Source of the DNA: Bacteroidota bacterium
GTDB taxonomy: Bacteria > Bacteroidota > Bacteroidia > Chitinophagales > Chitinophagaceae
Length of the DNA stretch: 7,240 nt
Direction: 5' to 3'
Assembly: GCA_005883855.1 (NCBI GenBank)
Contig: VBAU01000073.1
Coordinates: 8,427 to 15,666 of the forward strand
Part shown: piece by piece, positions 6,009 through 7,240 of the stretch
Position numbering within the stretch: position 1 is the stretch's first letter
Layout of the letters: the number at the start of each line of letters is the position of its first letter
Made by a program: the position numbers and the translations under genes
The notes under the pieces: model-generated
Seen by the model: only the letters and a program-made list of their open reading frames with translations
Databases searched by the model: none
Told to the model about the DNA's origin: nothing

Positions 6009-6368
6009 ATGCCAGAACAAGAAAACACTAAAGAACGGGACTCGAAAATTGCATCGATATCTATCGGCTGGAAGCGATTATTGAATTATCAATCGATCGT
6101 AAAGCAAGTGCCGTTCTTTTTGTTCCTGGCACTTTTGGCCGTCGTTTATATCTATAACGGCCACTATGCAGATAAAACTATTCGAAATATTAACCAGACC
6201 GCAAAAGAAGTAAAGGAGTTGCAGTACGAATACAAAACGATAAAGAGCGAGGTCATGTTTCGCAGTAAACAAAGTGAATTAGCCAAGGCAGTTGAGCCAT
6301 TGGAATTAAAAGAACTGACTGTTGCACCGATAGTTCTGAAGGATAGTGCTGATGCCGATAAAAATTGA
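6009..6368 (+). CDS. ftsL: FtsL-like cell division protein (Bacteroidota type)
   Basis: A 119-residue bitopic membrane protein in the ftsL slot between rsmH and the septal transpeptidase gene. Residues 1-31 are polar and cytoplasmic, and residues about 33-49 (QVPFFLFLALLAVVYIY) form the single transmembrane helix. Residues about 52-90 are a helical, coiled-coil-like periplasmic segment (IRNINQTAKEVKELQYEYKT). The end, EPLELKELTVAPIVL at 96-110, matches the usual close of Bacteroidota FtsL-like proteins (GLxxLxxPP-type). FtsL is a divisome scaffold that pairs with FtsB/DivIC and helps activate FtsW-FtsI. FtsL sequences diverge greatly, so the call rests on topology, length and context. Bacteroidota members usually have KSELMxxSKQSEVAK, and KSEVMFRSKQSELAK at 79-93 fits well. 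ATG at 6009 is the chosen start, without a visible Shine-Dalgarno sequence. Confidence 0.85.
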   Translation: MPEQENTKERDSKIASISIGWKRLLNYQSIVKQVPFFLFLALLAVVYIYNGHYADKTIRNINQTAKEVKELQYEYKTIKSEVMFRSKQSELAKAVEPLELKELTVAPIVLKDSADADKN

Positions 6369-6502
6369 GATGCACTACCTCGGTCACGACAGGCTTTGAT
6401 GAGCAGAATCCCGAACGCTGAAGTGTGCGACGCAACAGGCGTCCAAATGGAAAACAGAAGCTGGCACCAAACTACACAACAACTAAAAACAAACGCTAGC
6501 CA
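6369..6502 (+). other. 134-bp spacer between ftsL-like gene and ftsI
   Basis: No supported gene. A 37-codon open frame (ATG at 6399, stop at 6510-6512) overlaps the ftsI start and encodes MSRIPNAEVCDATG and onward, which I do not recognise. A small hairpin, GACGC (6429-6433) / GCGTC (6439-6443), lies within it, with no U-tract. In related clusters ftsL usually touches or overlaps the next gene, so this gap is longer than expected. Confidence 0.4.
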
Positions 6503-7240
6503 TTGGAAGTAAAGCGTGACATACTGTGGAGAGTTTACCTGAGTTTTTTAGGCATTGCTGCTGTAAGCACAGTGATCCTGGCTAGAGCTTTTTACATTCA
6601 ACGTGTCCAGGGCACTTATTGGCGCAGCATGAGCGATAGCCTTCACCAACGCATCGAACCACTGGAAGCTGAGCGCGGTACAATTTATAGTGAAGACGGC
6701 CAGATGCTGAGTACTTCGATTCCCACGTTTGATATTTACATGGACACGGAAGCCGACGGCCTCAGAGAGAAAAATGGAAAACGCTTCAAAGAGAATGTTG
6801 ATTCCTTTTCCATCGCCATGGCGAATTATTTCGGCGATAAGTCATCAAGAGAATATAGCCGGGATTTCCAACAGGCCTATAGAAAAAAGGACCGATACTA
6901 TCCGCTAGAGAAAAAATTATCTTTTGAAGATTACAAGACATTTCGTGATTTTCCGCTCGCAAGGTTAGGGCGAAATAAAAGTGGTGTTATTGTAGAAGTC
7001 AATAGCAAACGTTTAACTCCTTTTCAATTACTGGCGAATAGAACGGTTGGTTTGTCGAGGGACTACGTAGCGAGCAGCGGCAAAGTGAAAAAGATGAATG
7101 TGGGCCTTGAAAAAAGCTATGACAGTTTTTTAACCGGCCAAAGCGGACAAAGGCTTGTCCGATTTATTGCGGGCGGCGTAGCGGTGCCTGTCGAAGGTTA
7201 CAAGATAGAGCCTGAGAATGGAAAAGACGTTGTTACTACG
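6503..7240 (+). CDS. ftsI: Septal peptidoglycan transpeptidase FtsI/PBP, N-terminal part
   Basis: A 246-codon fragment, open to the right edge, of a class B penicillin-binding protein that crosslinks septal peptidoglycan. The in-frame TAG at 6497-6499 leaves only CCA before TTG 6503. The next Met (residue 43) would lose the membrane anchor, so I infer a TTG start giving (M)EVKRDILWRVYLSFLGIA. Residues about 11-31 form the N-terminal transmembrane anchor. PLEAERGTIYSEDGQMLSTS at 53-72 is the class B PBP dimerisation-domain motif (RGxIxDxxGxxLA), with PTFDIYMD following at 74-81. GVIVEVNSKRLTPFQLLANR at 161-180, VGLEKSYDSFLTGQSGQRLV at 200-219 and the VPVEGYKIEPENGKDVVTT tail match the region before the transpeptidase domain. 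The SxxK, SxN and KTG catalytic motifs lie beyond the window, so activity cannot be judged. Position after ftsL in the dcw cluster favours FtsI over elongation PBP2. Confidence 0.92.
   Translation, partial: MEVKRDILWRVYLSFLGIAAVSTVILARAFYIQRVQGTYWRSMSDSLHQRIEPLEAERGTIYSEDGQMLSTSIPTFDIYMDTEADGLREKNGKRFKENVDSFSIAMANYFGDKSSREYSRDFQQAYRKKDRYYPLEKKLSFEDYKTFRDFPLARLGRNKSGVIVEVNSKRLTPFQLLANRTVGLSRDYVASSGKVKKMNVGLEKSYDSFLTGQSGQRLVRFIAGGVAVPVEGYKIEPENGKDVVTT

Noticed and set aside
5879..6031. 50-codon open frame between rsmH and the ftsL-like gene
   Set aside because: It resembles no family I know, overlaps the ftsL-like start in another frame, and its composition looks like AT-rich spacer.
6429..6443. 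Hairpin GACGC/GCGTC as a terminator inside the dcw cluster
   Set aside because: The stem is only 5 bp and no T-tract follows; it is within chance expectation.
6399..6512. 37-codon open frame between the ftsL-like gene and ftsI
   Set aside because: It is short, unrecognisable, and overlaps the ftsI start. No ribosome binding signal or homologue can be cited.

Overview
The window looks like chromosomal DNA from a member of the Bacteroidota, probably of the Cytophagales type. The evidence is moderate to low GC, genes without clear Shine-Dalgarno sequences, TAnnTTTG-like promoter words, and a lineage-typical FtsL-like protein in the division cluster. Lineage is inferred from gene content and protein style, because no rRNA or other marker is present.

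Left part (1-744, minus strand): the N-terminus of a ThuA-like lipoprotein runs off the left edge. Upstream of it on the same strand is a complete YqgE/AlgH-family gene. A 229-bp divergent spacer (745-973) separates these from a plus-strand membrane histidine kinase (974-2341), which has no response regulator beside it. The kinase converges with a minus-strand pair: queA (tRNA queuosine synthesis) and, upstream of it, a small DUF3052-like gene (3659-4069).

Right part (4070-7240, plus strand): this is the start of the dcw (division and cell wall) cluster in standard order: mraZ, rsmH (mraW), an ftsL-like gene, and the 5' part of the septal transpeptidase gene ftsI/pbp, which runs off the right edge. 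The ftsI start appears to be TTG. In the 286-bp leader before mraZ, three GTG-centred boxes repeat at an exact 10-bp period (4295-4324), 31 bp before the mraZ start. This is the geometry of known MraZ autoregulatory operators. MraZ probably represses or tunes this cluster, RsmH methylates 16S rRNA, and the FtsL-like protein and FtsI act at the septum.

No mobile element, CRISPR array, RNA gene or defence system was seen. The less ordinary features are the MraZ-box array, a seven-copy 7-bp tandem repeat across the mraZ stop codon, a palindrome inside an apparently non-conserved N-terminal extension of RsmH, and loose spacing between dcw genes that are normally packed tightly. I found no convincing evidence for a wholly new system.
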